Origin: Bacteriovoracaceae bacterium
GTDB taxonomy: Bacteria; Bdellovibrionota; Bacteriovoracia; Bacteriovoracales; Bacteriovoracaceae
Assembly: GCA_018675575.1 (NCBI GenBank)
Contig: JABGXW010000101.1
Span: 1 to 33,702, forward strand
Length of the DNA stretch: 33,702 bases
Direction: 5' to 3'
Of this stretch, positions 8,181-16,048 are shown piece by piece. Within the stretch, counting starts at the first letter, position 1. Each line of letters opens with the position of its first letter. A program made the translations under genes and the position numbers. The notes beneath the pieces are model-generated. The model saw only the letters and a list, made by a program, of their open reading frames with translations. It was not told where the DNA came from and ran no database searches.

Positions 8181-9560
8181 ATGACAACACCACAAGCGAA
8201 AGTTTTAGTTATTGGAGCTGGCTTAGCAGGTAGCGAGGCTGCGAACCTATTGGCCAATCATGGTGTGAAAGTTCATCTTGTCGAATGTAAGAGGATAAAA
8301 GCTCTTCCCTCACAAAAAGATAATCAATTTGCAGAACTTGTGTGTACAAATTCATTAAAATCAAAAAATCCAGACTCTGGTCATGGACTTTTAAAATATG
8401 AAATGGAAAAACTTGGATCTATTATACTAGAAACAGCTTATGAACATGAAGTTCCTGCTGGCGATGCCCTTGCCGTTGATCGTGAAAAATTTTCCTCTGC
8501 AGTAACTGAAAAGCTTTTTGATAACTCAAATATTGAAATTCACCATGAAGAAGTTTCTAATCCTTTAGCTTTTGCAGATATTTATAATTGTCAATATATA
8601 ATTATTGCATCAGGTCCTCTAACTTCAGAGCCTTTACAAAATTGGATGACAGAATATATTTCTAAGGAAGATTTTTATTTTTATGATGCTATAGCACCTG
8701 TCGTTGATGCGGATTCTCTTAATGAAGAAGTCTTGTACTTTAAGGATCGCCACAAAGAATTAAAAGAAGATTCAAGTATCATTGCAGATTATCTCAATGT
8801 CCCCTTGAACAAGGAGCAATATCTCAACTTTATAGAAGAATTAGTCAAGGCTGAAAAAGTTCCGCCTAAGTCTTTTGAAAAATATCAATTCTTTGAAGCA
8901 TGTTTACCTGTAGATTTGATGGCCGAAAGGGGGAGGGACACCGCACGATTTTCATGTATGAAGCCAATAGGCTTAGAGCAAGAAGATGGAAAAATTCCTT
9001 GGGCATGTGTTCAACTCAGACGAGAAAACCTCCTAGGTGATGCTTATAATATGGTGGGATTTCAAACCCGATTAACTCACAAAGAACAGGTTAGAATCTT
9101 TCGAACTTTACCAGGATTTGAAAAAGCCGAATTCATTCATCTAGGATCTGTTCACAGAAATTCATTTTTAAATTCAAAAAAACTTCTTAATTCTGACTTG
9201 AGTTCAAAAGAATTCCCAAATATTTTCTTTGCTGGTCAAATTACTGGAGTGGAAGGTTATACAGAGTCATCAAGTATGGGATTATATGCTGCAGTACAAA
9301 TCTTGCAAAAAATAAATAAAAAGCCAGCATTGCAATTTCCAATCACAACAGGAATAGGTGCCTTAATTAATTTTATTATGACAGTTCCAAAACCTGTCCC
9401 TTCTAGTATTAACTTTGGTTTACTTCCTCCCATTTTATTAACTAAAGATCAGAGAAAAGATAGAAAAAATAGAAAAAAGGTAAAGAAGGCCTTAGCCTCT
9501 GAACGGGCTCGAGCTCATTTTGATGAATTTATTGAAGTCAACCTTAAGGAACTTTTTTGA
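8181..9560 (+). CDS. trmFO: TrmFO, folate/FAD-dependent tRNA (uracil-54-C5) methyltransferase
   Basis: TrmFO forms ribothymidine at position 54 of the tRNA T-loop, using methylenetetrahydrofolate as carbon donor and reduced FAD. The 459-residue protein has the N-terminal GAGLAG dinucleotide motif (12-17), the two conserved cysteines C55 (ELVCTNSLKS) and C241 (EACLPVDLMAERG), the GFQTRLTHKEQ and LGSVHRNSF blocks, and the FAD-binding FFAGQITGVEGYTESSSMG near the C-terminus. The ATG at 8181 lies six bases after AAGG; a TTG two codons earlier overlaps that site and is not the start. The lineage thus seems to use the TrmFO route for m5U54 rather than SAM-dependent TrmA. The next gene overlaps its stop codon. 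Confidence 0.97.
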   Translation: MTTPQAKVLVIGAGLAGSEAANLLANHGVKVHLVECKRIKALPSQKDNQFAELVCTNSLKSKNPDSGHGLLKYEMEKLGSIILETAYEHEVPAGDALAVDREKFSSAVTEKLFDNSNIEIHHEEVSNPLAFADIYNCQYIIIASGPLTSEPLQNWMTEYISKEDFYFYDAIAPVVDADSLNEEVLYFKDRHKELKEDSSIIADYLNVPLNKEQYLNFIEELVKAEKVPPKSFEKYQFFEACLPVDLMAERGRDTARFSCMKPIGLEQEDGKIPWACVQLRRENLLGDAYNMVGFQTRLTHKEQVRIFRTLPGFEKAEFIHLGSVHRNSFLNSKKLLNSDLSSKEFPNIFFAGQITGVEGYTESSSMGLYAAVQILQKINKKPALQFPITTGIGALINFIMTVPKPVPSSINFGLLPPILLTKDQRKDRKNRKKVKKALASERARAHFDEFIEVNLKELF

Positions 9561-10456
9561 AATCAGTAATATTTATATTTATTGCTTGTCTTTTATGGGC
9601 CACAGATACATTGATTCGCTACCCAATGTTGGAAGGAGGATTAAAAGCGTCTGATATTGTTCTCTCTGAACATATAATCTTAGCGCTTATTTTCGCGCCT
9701 TTAATTTATACAAGAAGACAAAAAATATGGAAGGCAGAAGTTTCGCATATCGCTTACTTTATCATTATCGGGGGACTCGGGTCAGCGATGGGTTCGTTAA
9801 GTTTTACAAAAGCATTTTCTCTGTTAAATCCAAGTATAGTCATTCTCTTACAAAAGCTACAACCATTGGTTGCTATTTCTCTAGCAAGCATCGTTTTGAA
9901 AGAAAAAATAAAGAAAGAATTTATCTATTGGGCATTACTCTGTTTAGTTGGTGGTTTAATGGTTAGTTATAACGATATTTTTCCGGAACTACAAAATATG
10001 GTCTTTTCTGCAGATAGTTCTGATTCGAGAGCATTAACTGGATTACTATTAACTCTGTTTGCTGTTTTTGCATGGGGTGCTGCTACGCCTTTTGGAAAAA
10101 AACTTTCAAAAGAAGGTTATAAAAGTGAAGAAATTATGGCAGGACGATTCTTAATGGGAATGCTTTGTTTATTGCCGTTTTTTAATAGTGATAAAATTAT
10201 TCTTGATACAGATCTTGATCATTGGATGAAAATTATTGGTTTAGTACTCCTTTCAGGAGTACTGGGTATGTACTTTTACTACAAAGGTTTAAAAAATATT
10301 TCAGCACGTTTATGTTCTTTAGCTGAAATGTTTTTCCCTTTTTGCGCAGTGTCGATAAATTGGCTGTTTTTAGATGCAACATTAAGTCCTGTACAAATTT
10401 GTGGAGGAGCGCTTCTCCTTATAGGTTCAACAGTGGTACAGTTAAAACATTATTAG
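9557..10456 (+). CDS. EamA-family (DMT superfamily) transporter
   Basis: This is a 299-residue integral membrane protein with about ten hydrophobic helices in two homologous halves, as in EamA/RhaT drug/metabolite transporters; the second half opens near AVFAWGAATPFGKKLSKEG and ends with a helix of the GGALLLIGS type. The substrate cannot be told. The start is a TTG at 9557-9559 overlapping the trmFO stop (TTGA), supported by AAGGA at 9546-9550 six bases ahead and by the hydrophobic first helix starting at once; the next internal Met is inside the membrane domain. It is followed closely by a sugar-nucleotide enzyme, which hints at a role in envelope or polysaccharide precursor traffic, but this is only positional. 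Confidence 0.85.
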   Translation: MKSVIFIFIACLLWATDTLIRYPMLEGGLKASDIVLSEHIILALIFAPLIYTRRQKIWKAEVSHIAYFIIIGGLGSAMGSLSFTKAFSLLNPSIVILLQKLQPLVAISLASIVLKEKIKKEFIYWALLCLVGGLMVSYNDIFPELQNMVFSADSSDSRALTGLLLTLFAVFAWGAATPFGKKLSKEGYKSEEIMAGRFLMGMLCLLPFFNSDKIILDTDLDHWMKIIGLVLLSGVLGMYFYYKGLKNISARLCSLAEMFFPFCAVSINWLFLDATLSPVQICGGALLLIGSTVVQLKHY

Positions 10457-10464
10457 GAGAAATA

Positions 10465-11436
10465 ATGTCACAAATCCAATTACCTAAGTCATTAGAAGGA
10501 AAAACTGTCCTCATTGCTGGAGCAGCAGGCTTTGTTCCATCTACAGTCGCAGAGTTTTATCTTAACCTTGGGGCCCAAGTTATAGGTCTAGATAATTTTA
10601 TCACTGGATCTAAATCAAATATTGAGCTACTTGAAAAGTACCAGAATTTCACTTTTTTTAAACAAAATATTTATCAAGGTCTTCCTAATTTTTCAGAGCA
10701 AAAAATAGATTATATTTTCTCTTTGGCCTCGCCAGCTTCCCCAATAGATTTCTCAATTATTCCATTAGAAATTATGAGAGTAAACTCCGAGGGGACATTG
10801 GCATTGTTAGAACTAGCAAAGGCCAAAAATGCGAGATTTTTAGAGGCCTCTACCTCTGAAGTCTATGGGGATCCTGAAATTCATCCTCAAACAGAAGATT
10901 ATTTTGGGCATGTAAACCCAATTGGACCGAGAGCTTGTTATGACGAATCTAAGAGATTTGCCGAGGCCCTTACTACTAGTTATGCGAAAAAATATGGAGT
11001 TGATACACGTATTATTAGAATTTTTAATACCTACGGGCCACGCATGAGACCAGATGATGGGAGAGTCATTCCAAATTTTATTAATCAGGCACTAAAAGGG
11101 GAAGATATAACCATTTATGGTGATGGTTCTCAGACTAGGTCATTTTGCTTTGTAACTGACTTAGTCGATGCTATTCATAATGTGATGTTCTCAGATGTCT
11201 CTACTCCTTTTAATATTGGAAACCCTGATGAATATACGATAAAGGAATGTGCGGAAGAAATAATCAAGGCCTTAGGTTCAAAAAGTAAACTGTCCTATCA
11301 CCCTCTTCCTAAAGATGATCCTAAACGAAGAAGACCTGACATGACGAAGCTACAGTCCATATGTGACTATGACCCTCAAATTAGTTTTCAAGAAGGCATT
11401 CAGCGAACAGCCGATTACTTTAAATCCAAGCTCTAG
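10465..11436 (+). CDS. SDR-family UDP-glucuronate decarboxylase-like enzyme
   Basis: The 323-residue extended short-chain dehydrogenase/reductase most resembles UDP-xylose synthase (UDP-glucuronate decarboxylase): the active site has S129-T-S, SEVYGDP and Y159xxxK163, and the diagnostic YGPRMRPDDGRVIPNF block is very near that of UXS enzymes. It would act in the cytoplasm on a UDP-sugar with NAD+. The N-terminal nucleotide loop reads GAAGFVP (19-25) where the family has GxxGFIG; the Pro at the third Gly is odd. The start is the ATG at 10465 with AGGAGA at 10455-10460; a longer frame upstream overlaps the EamA gene and is rejected. A glycosyltransferase-like gene follows after 6 bases, consistent with polysaccharide or LPS decoration. 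Confidence 0.88.
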   Translation: MSQIQLPKSLEGKTVLIAGAAGFVPSTVAEFYLNLGAQVIGLDNFITGSKSNIELLEKYQNFTFFKQNIYQGLPNFSEQKIDYIFSLASPASPIDFSIIPLEIMRVNSEGTLALLELAKAKNARFLEASTSEVYGDPEIHPQTEDYFGHVNPIGPRACYDESKRFAEALTTSYAKKYGVDTRIIRIFNTYGPRMRPDDGRVIPNFINQALKGEDITIYGDGSQTRSFCFVTDLVDAIHNVMFSDVSTPFNIGNPDEYTIKECAEEIIKALGSKSKLSYHPLPKDDPKRRRPDMTKLQSICDYDPQISFQEGIQRTADYFKSKL

Positions 11437-11442
11437 GTATTT

Positions 11443-12483
11443 ATGAAGGTTTGTATTACGACTGATATGTTAACAAAAAGAGATCTTGGTGTAGAGGTAG
11501 TAGAAACCTTTCTTGAGATATTTAAAAATGCAACACTTACCACTATGGCATTCAAAGAAGGTGAAATCCTAGGCCTTGTAGAGCAGAGAAATATTACATC
11601 AACTTCCTTAACCCATAAAATAAAAAGTTATCAAGACCTTAACCGATTCTCTTTCTTGGCGCCTGGAGTTTTACAAAATCATTTTATCTCCTGTCAGTAT
11701 GATTTAATAATAAATATTTCAAGAGGATTAAGTCATGGCTTTAAAAAATGTGAATCCTCTAGACAAATAACTTACTTACTTGATGAAGAAGCGAATCCTA
11801 AAGGGAATACATTCTTTGAAAAAATTTTTAAATCATATGTAAATAAATGGGCCCTTAAAAAGCTAAATCAAGTTGATGAATTATGGGTGTCATCTGAGGC
11901 GCTCAAAGAAAAGTTGAAAGGTATTTATAATAAAGAGATTCTAGTGGTTTCTCCCTTTATTAAAGTTCAAGACTTTCCAATAATACCAAAGAATGTTTAT
12001 CCTCATAATTATTATATTATAAATTCAGAAGTGATTGATATAGAAGTTGCACATATTATCATTAACATTATGAATGAAAAAAAATATGAATATAGATTCG
12101 TTGGTCATGATTCTCACCTAAATTCTCTTAAAAAAAATAATGCTGATCATCTTTTTCTCGGAGCTAAGTGCAATGGTGATTTATCTCCTCTTTTAGCAGG
12201 CAGTAGGGGACTTATAGACTTGTGTAAAGGTCGTTTCCCCCATTTGGCGCTCTGTGCTTTATGCTCAGGTAGACCAGTTGTTATAGGCCATAATGATTAT
12301 ATTTCTGGAGATGGTATTTTTATTGTAGAGAATGAGAGTGAAGAATCTATAATGAAGCAAATAAATAAATTAGATGATTGCCATAAGAATTTCGAACCAG
12401 AGAAGCTTCACTTGCATGCGATCAAATTTCATCAATTAAAATTTAAAGGAACGATTCAAAGAAGAATCACTAAAAGGGCCTAG
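11443..12483 (+). CDS. GT-B type glycosyltransferase-like protein (divergent)
   Basis: The 346-residue protein has no signal peptide. It shows the pattern of GT4-like glycosyltransferases: an N-terminal Rossmann-like half; WVSSEALKEKL and VVSPF around 160-190, as at the domain boundary; FVGHDSHL; and a C-terminal half with LAGSRGLIDLCKGRFPHLALCALCSGRPVV, where the usual nucleotide-sugar site would be. The classic EX7E is replaced (no clear first Glu), so activity is uncertain. It directly follows the UDP-glucuronate-decarboxylase-like gene, so a role in adding a sugar such as xylose to a surface glycan is a reasonable inference. Its stop overlaps the convergent CBS gene stop in a CTAG palindrome. 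Confidence 0.65.
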   Translation: MKVCITTDMLTKRDLGVEVVETFLEIFKNATLTTMAFKEGEILGLVEQRNITSTSLTHKIKSYQDLNRFSFLAPGVLQNHFISCQYDLIINISRGLSHGFKKCESSRQITYLLDEEANPKGNTFFEKIFKSYVNKWALKKLNQVDELWVSSEALKEKLKGIYNKEILVVSPFIKVQDFPIIPKNVYPHNYYIINSEVIDIEVAHIIINIMNEKKYEYRFVGHDSHLNSLKKNNADHLFLGAKCNGDLSPLLAGSRGLIDLCKGRFPHLALCALCSGRPVVIGHNDYISGDGIFIVENESEESIMKQINKLDDCHKNFEPEKLHLHAIKFHQLKFKGTIQRRITKRA

Positions 12484-13007
12484 GCTCCTTCTCTTGAAGC
12501 TTCACCTCTAAATGGTTCCCCCGTAAGGTTTGTAATTTCTTGTGGGAAGTGATCTAAAATCCAACTAACAACGTCTTTAATGGAAATCATTGATATAGGT
12601 TCATCTTTTTCATTTACGATTGGTACATGTCTATACCCACCAACATGCATATTATTTAAAACATAAGCAATTTCGTCTTCTTTTCTTAAGGACTGTGGGT
12701 TTGACGTCATAATTTTTGTAACGGGGGTATTTTCTAAATCATCTATTATACAAATGACTTTTAAAAGAATATCTCTTTCTGTAACAATTCCGGTGAGAAC
12801 ACCATTCTTTGTTACAACCACCGACCCCATTTTTTTTGCTTGCAAAATATCGATAACTTTTTTAATAGGAGTAGATTCATCTACTCCTATTATTCGAGGA
12901 GTGTAAACTTCTCTAAGGGGAGCTTTAAATGATTCTCCAGATAATGCAGTTCCAGCTTTATCTTGTTCACCAGCAATTTCTAATTCTTCTTCTAGACTAT
13001 CATTCAC
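12480..13007 (-). CDS. CBS-domain-pair protein
   Basis: The 175-residue soluble protein has two CBS motifs in tandem (about 45-100 and 105-160), with STPIKKVIDILQAKKMGSVVV, GIVTERDIL, GGYRHVPIV and MISIKDVV as landmarks. CBS pairs bind adenosine nucleotides (AMP, ATP, SAM) and regulate partners. With no fused effector, this is a stand-alone sensor of unknown partner. The N-terminal ~35 residues are acidic and probably flexible. The ATG at 13007 has GGAG nine bases upstream. It is convergent with the glycosyltransferase, sharing a 4-base overlap. Confidence 0.93.
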   Translation of the reverse strand: MNDSLEEELEIAGEQDKAGTALSGESFKAPLREVYTPRIIGVDESTPIKKVIDILQAKKMGSVVVTKNGVLTGIVTERDILLKVICIIDDLENTPVTKIMTSNPQSLRKEDEIAYVLNNMHVGGYRHVPIVNEKDEPISMISIKDVVSWILDHFPQEITNLTGEPFRGEASREGA

Positions 13008-13091
13008 AATAAACTCCTCATAATAATATTAGGACTAGTTTACCTGTTTTTGAATGTTACTCCAGAAAAATAAAGAAATAATATTTATAAC

Positions 13092-14129
13092 CTACTTAAC
13101 TACTATAGATAAGTCCTCAATAGTATATATCATGCCAGGAGGTAAGAACTTACGCTCAAGAATAAAGCCAACTTTTAAATCTCTACTTTCCTTGACAATT
13201 GAAAGGTCTAGTCCTTGGCAGTTTAAAGTGATCCAGGCCTTAGTTTTTATATGGAAAGACTGTTTTCTTTTTACTGCTCTCTCAAAATGTATATTTTCAA
13301 TCTTAAATCCGACTAAAATGGTGTCTCTCGTGTCGCATCGCGACTCTTGAAGTATTCGTGTTCCTAATTCAACATTTACCCCTCTGTAACTAAGACTTAA
13401 TTCTGTAAAAACATCAACATCTTGAAAGTTAAAGGCAGTTATGATCACATCGGAATTCTCGACAGTCATCTTAGATTGTAGCTTCTCAGAGTTTAAAAAA
13501 TTTCTAACTATAGCAGCTAAATCATCTAATAAAAGATGTTCTCTTATTCCTGTCTGGTGTCCTATTTCATGGATTAATATAGCGACAATAGCAGGGATAT
13601 CATAAGGCTTGCTTGAATGATTATAGATAAGATCTAAATTAATAAAAATCGGTGCATTAGAATCAAATCCTGTTTTTGCAACTCTGACCTGAGGGTCATT
13701 GCTATCTCTAAAAAAACCAGGAACAAGGTGTTCATCTATAAAGATCATTTTATCTTTTTTATTAGTATTGATAAGTGAAATTTGTTTTATTTTATTTAAA
13801 ATAGACTTTTGACGCTTTGTCGCAATACATTTGTATGATGCTTCACAATCCGATATGAATTTATATAATTTTCTATAAGTGTAATTAAAATCTGCTTCGG
13901 CCTTTCCTCCTCCATTGCCAACAATATCTCCTGAGCTAAGTCGAACAGCATCTTCACTTGTTAATCCCATTCTCAACATTGAATCTATTGAGTCTTGTTG
14001 GATTGTTAGAAATTCGGGAGTTAATATCTCTATTAGTTCATAATCTTTATTTTGTTCTTCAACTGTTTGGCCAAATCCCGATTGTATTAAAATCATAAGC
14101 ATAGTTAAAAAAAATATTTGAAATTTCAT
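13092..14129 (-). CDS. exported HEIGH-motif protein, possible zinc metallopeptidase
   Basis: The 345-residue protein has a typical Sec signal peptide (residues 1 to about 20, hydrophobic core IFFLTMLMILIQSG). A HEIGH motif at 187-191 sits at the end of a hydrophobic helix (AIVAILIHEIGHQTG), the arrangement of zincin metallopeptidases. The third metal ligand is not obvious; H198, or the Asp pair in LLLDDLAAI, is possible. No other family signature is recognised, and the C-terminal ~130 residues look like a beta-rich domain. If active, it would work in the periplasm or outside. Its ATG overlaps the stop of the TIGR02147 gene by 4 bases (ATGA), so the two are co-expressed. Called a protease only on the motif. 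Confidence 0.72.
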   Translation of the reverse strand: MKFQIFFLTMLMILIQSGFGQTVEEQNKDYELIEILTPEFLTIQQDSIDSMLRMGLTSEDAVRLSSGDIVGNGGGKAEADFNYTYRKLYKFISDCEASYKCIATKRQKSILNKIKQISLINTNKKDKMIFIDEHLVPGFFRDSNDPQVRVAKTGFDSNAPIFINLDLIYNHSSKPYDIPAIVAILIHEIGHQTGIREHLLLDDLAAIVRNFLNSEKLQSKMTVENSDVIITAFNFQDVDVFTELSLSYRGVNVELGTRILQESRCDTRDTILVGFKIENIHFERAVKRKQSFHIKTKAWITLNCQGLDLSIVKESRDLKVGFILERKFLPPGMIYTIEDLSIVVK

Positions 14130-15022
14130 TGTGTGACCTCTGAGTCATGATAAGGTTTTGTATGGGAAAATAATTGAATATTTAATTGAAATATTTCTTC
14201 TGAGTTTTCTGTTGCGAATTCTTTATTAAATTCACTTAAAAATTTAAAAAGTTTTTCTTTAGCTTTTGGTAAATGACTTTTAGGCATTTTGAATGTCAGT
14301 GAAGAAACTTGCCTCTCATGTATGGATTCCTCGTCTAAAACTTCAACAGCTCTTTGAATCATTCCATGGTGATGACAAACTATTGCGGCAGACGAAATAT
14401 CATTTGTTGTAAGAAGACCTTTTTTTAAGACGATTAATTTTTGGTTGTGATCTCTTCCTGTGATTTTTAACTCTTCCATTGTCTCCAATGCGAAATGTAT
14501 TTGTGACGGTGTGATTTTCTTTTTTAATCGAAGGAAAATATATGAAATGTCTTCTTTGAAGTTTGGAGTTCCAATTAATTGTTTTATGACTAAAAAGTAC
14601 CACTTGGAAATAGCAGAAAACTCTTGAAGACTGATTTTATGATGGTTGTTATGTGGGTAAACACGAGCAATACGATCTAAGATGTAGCTAGGGTCCTTTC
14701 CTTTCTTTTGACATTTCTCTAGATCGATTTGGAGTTCCATGTATTGCTTTTCATTATTAGGAAGGTTCAAAATTCTTGAAAGCGCATTGACCATTTCTCT
14801 GCTTGGGTAACGAGTACCATTTATGACCATGGCCAATGATGATGGTGATTTATACCCTAGTTTCTTTGACCAGACTTGTAATGTGTCTTTTGAATGTTGA
14901 TAACGTCCATTTGGAAAACAGATTTGAGATAAAAAATCTTTATAGTTTTCAAAATCGAATATACTTGGTTGCTTATTGCTTTCTGTTACTTCTTGCATTG
15001 TCTCGTCTTTTATAAGGTTCAT
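14126..15022 (-). CDS. TIGR02147 / DUF4423-family protein
   Basis: The 298-residue protein opens, after a short variable leader, with IFDFENYKDFLSQ, then a helix-rich segment with LGYKSPSSLAMVINGTRYPSREMVNALSRIL. This is the hallmark of the TIGR02147 family, common in Fibrobacter and Bdellovibrio-like bacteria, whose first part resembles a Cro/CI helix-turn-helix. The rest matches the family's helical C-terminal domain (the SLTFKMPKS block at about 240-250). A DNA-binding or regulatory role is likely, but the targets are unknown. The ATG at 15022 has no good ribosome-binding site; an internal Met at residue 9 (14998) is an alternative. Its stop is fused to the start of the exported HEIGH protein, a partner worth noting. 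Confidence 0.85.
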   Translation of the reverse strand: MNLIKDETMQEVTESNKQPSIFDFENYKDFLSQICFPNGRYQHSKDTLQVWSKKLGYKSPSSLAMVINGTRYPSREMVNALSRILNLPNNEKQYMELQIDLEKCQKKGKDPSYILDRIARVYPHNNHHKISLQEFSAISKWYFLVIKQLIGTPNFKEDISYIFLRLKKKITPSQIHFALETMEELKITGRDHNQKLIVLKKGLLTTNDISSAAIVCHHHGMIQRAVEVLDEESIHERQVSSLTFKMPKSHLPKAKEKLFKFLSEFNKEFATENSEEIFQLNIQLFSHTKPYHDSEVTQ

Positions 15023-15360
15023 TGATTTTTATGAATGAATAACATCTTTTACACAAAATGAAACATATATTTTGCACACTCTGTAGTCGAGCAATACGTT
15101 GCGATGTGTTTTCAGTCGCTTACGGCTTTTGTGAGATTTAGATTAGGGGTATTTAGTCTTTTTTTAGATATTTAGCTTTCATTGCATGAATAGTTAGTGG
15201 GTATGTTATTTCTAACAATCCCACTAAAAAGTAGACCAATATCCATTGGTCATTATGTTTTCTATTCATAGTCCCCCGACTTATTTGTCATAGCATGAAT
15301 TTGTAAGAGTTCCGCTTTCTTGTAATATTTTTATGAAGTACGAAGTATTGTTTTAAGAAA
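15023..15360. other. 338-bp intergenic region with one hairpin
   Basis: This AT-rich stretch lies between the TIGR02147 gene start and the end of the next minus-strand gene. It has no convincing reading frame. It holds the hairpin noted at 15196-15225 and a short CCAAT/ATTGG inverted repeat at 15236-15249. The TIGR02147 promoter should lie near 15030-15120 on the minus strand, but I cannot point to clear boxes. Confidence 0.5.
15196..15225. terminator. stem-loop, possible terminator of the 15361-15951 gene
   Basis: AGTGGG (15196-15201) pairs with CCCACT (15220-15225), and inside it TGTTA (15204-15208) pairs with TAACA (15213-15217), with a TTTC loop and a 2x2 internal bulge. No long T run follows on the minus strand, so termination is uncertain. 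Confidence 0.4.
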
Positions 15361-15951
15361 CTACTGGGAAGAGGAACCGCCCTGATAATTATCATCATTA
15401 TCTTGATAATATTGATATTTAGGTTCTGTTCTAGTCGGTGCGATATCTTTCTTAGGCTTAACAGAATCTTTTTTCTTTTTGCACGAATGATAATAATAAC
15501 CAGGTATTTGCAAACCATGAATCACACAAGTAACCAACTTATGTTCCTTTTTTAAAGGTGAAACCTTATCAATAAAAAAATTGAAATGAGCAGGACCTTC
15601 GTAAAAATTGATAGTTTCGTCTTTTAGTCTCTCGACATTCATAACAAAATGAAAAGAATTAACGCTTGGCCTTCTGCTAATCACATGGAATTGACAAAAC
15701 TTTCTTGAGAGGAAAATATGCGCTTCAAGTCTTTTGGTTGGGAAGAGGTCTATATTTTCTACTTTTTTCGTGTGTGATTTCTCATACTCAAATATTTTTA
15801 GATAAGCTATAGATTTAGAGAAAGTCATTTTTAAAGAATGACCATTTTCTTTTTTAGTGGGTTCACATGTAATATCACGAAAAAAATTAACTTCTTGAGA
15901 ATAAAGACTCTGTGAATTAATAAATAAACTTATGGCAAATAGGAATTTCAT
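15361..15951 (-). CDS. small exported protein of unknown function
   Basis: The protein has 196 residues, with an N-terminal Sec signal peptide (FLFAISLFINSQSLYS, cleavage near residue 18). The mature part has four Cys (CEP, FCQF, VTCV, HSCKK), possibly two disulfides, and mixed beta content. The last ~45 residues are Lys/Pro-rich, then Tyr/Gln/Asp/Gly-rich, and probably disordered. No family is recognised. The ATG at 15951 has only a weak CGAG upstream. It is separated from its neighbours by about 100 and 340 bases and is likely transcribed alone. Confidence 0.75.
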   Translation of the reverse strand: MKFLFAISLFINSQSLYSQEVNFFRDITCEPTKKENGHSLKMTFSKSIAYLKIFEYEKSHTKKVENIDLFPTKRLEAHIFLSRKFCQFHVISRRPSVNSFHFVMNVERLKDETINFYEGPAHFNFFIDKVSPLKKEHKLVTCVIHGLQIPGYYYHSCKKKKDSVKPKKDIAPTRTEPKYQYYQDNDDNYQGGSSSQ

Positions 15952-16010
15952 CTCGTTATGTTAAACCATTTTTATCTAGGTTCAAAGTAGGAAAAATGAT
16001 GTGTAATCCG

Positions 16011-16031
16011 GGAGGCATTGAATATGCCTCC
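16011..16031 (-). terminator. strong stem-loop after the HEAT-repeat gene
   Basis: GGAGGCAT (16011-16018) and ATGCCTCC (16024-16031) form a perfect 8-bp GC-rich stem with a 5-base loop, 17 bases past the HEAT gene stop. The minus strand has no T run after it, so it may act as a 3' end stabiliser or a weak terminator. Confidence 0.55.
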
Positions 16032-16048
16032 TTATATATAAGCTTATA

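Noticed and set aside
10342-10464. N-terminal extension of the UXS-like enzyme
   Set aside because: It overlaps the end of the EamA gene, has no ribosome-binding site and does not look like SDR sequence; ATG 10465 has AGGAGA.
13054-13350. 98-codon plus-strand frame opposite the HEIGH-protein gene
   Set aside because: Its sequence has no protein-like character and it runs antisense to a gene with signal peptide and overlap support.
15288-15518. 76-codon minus-strand frame
   Set aside because: It overlaps the exported protein gene in another frame, and that gene has a signal peptide.
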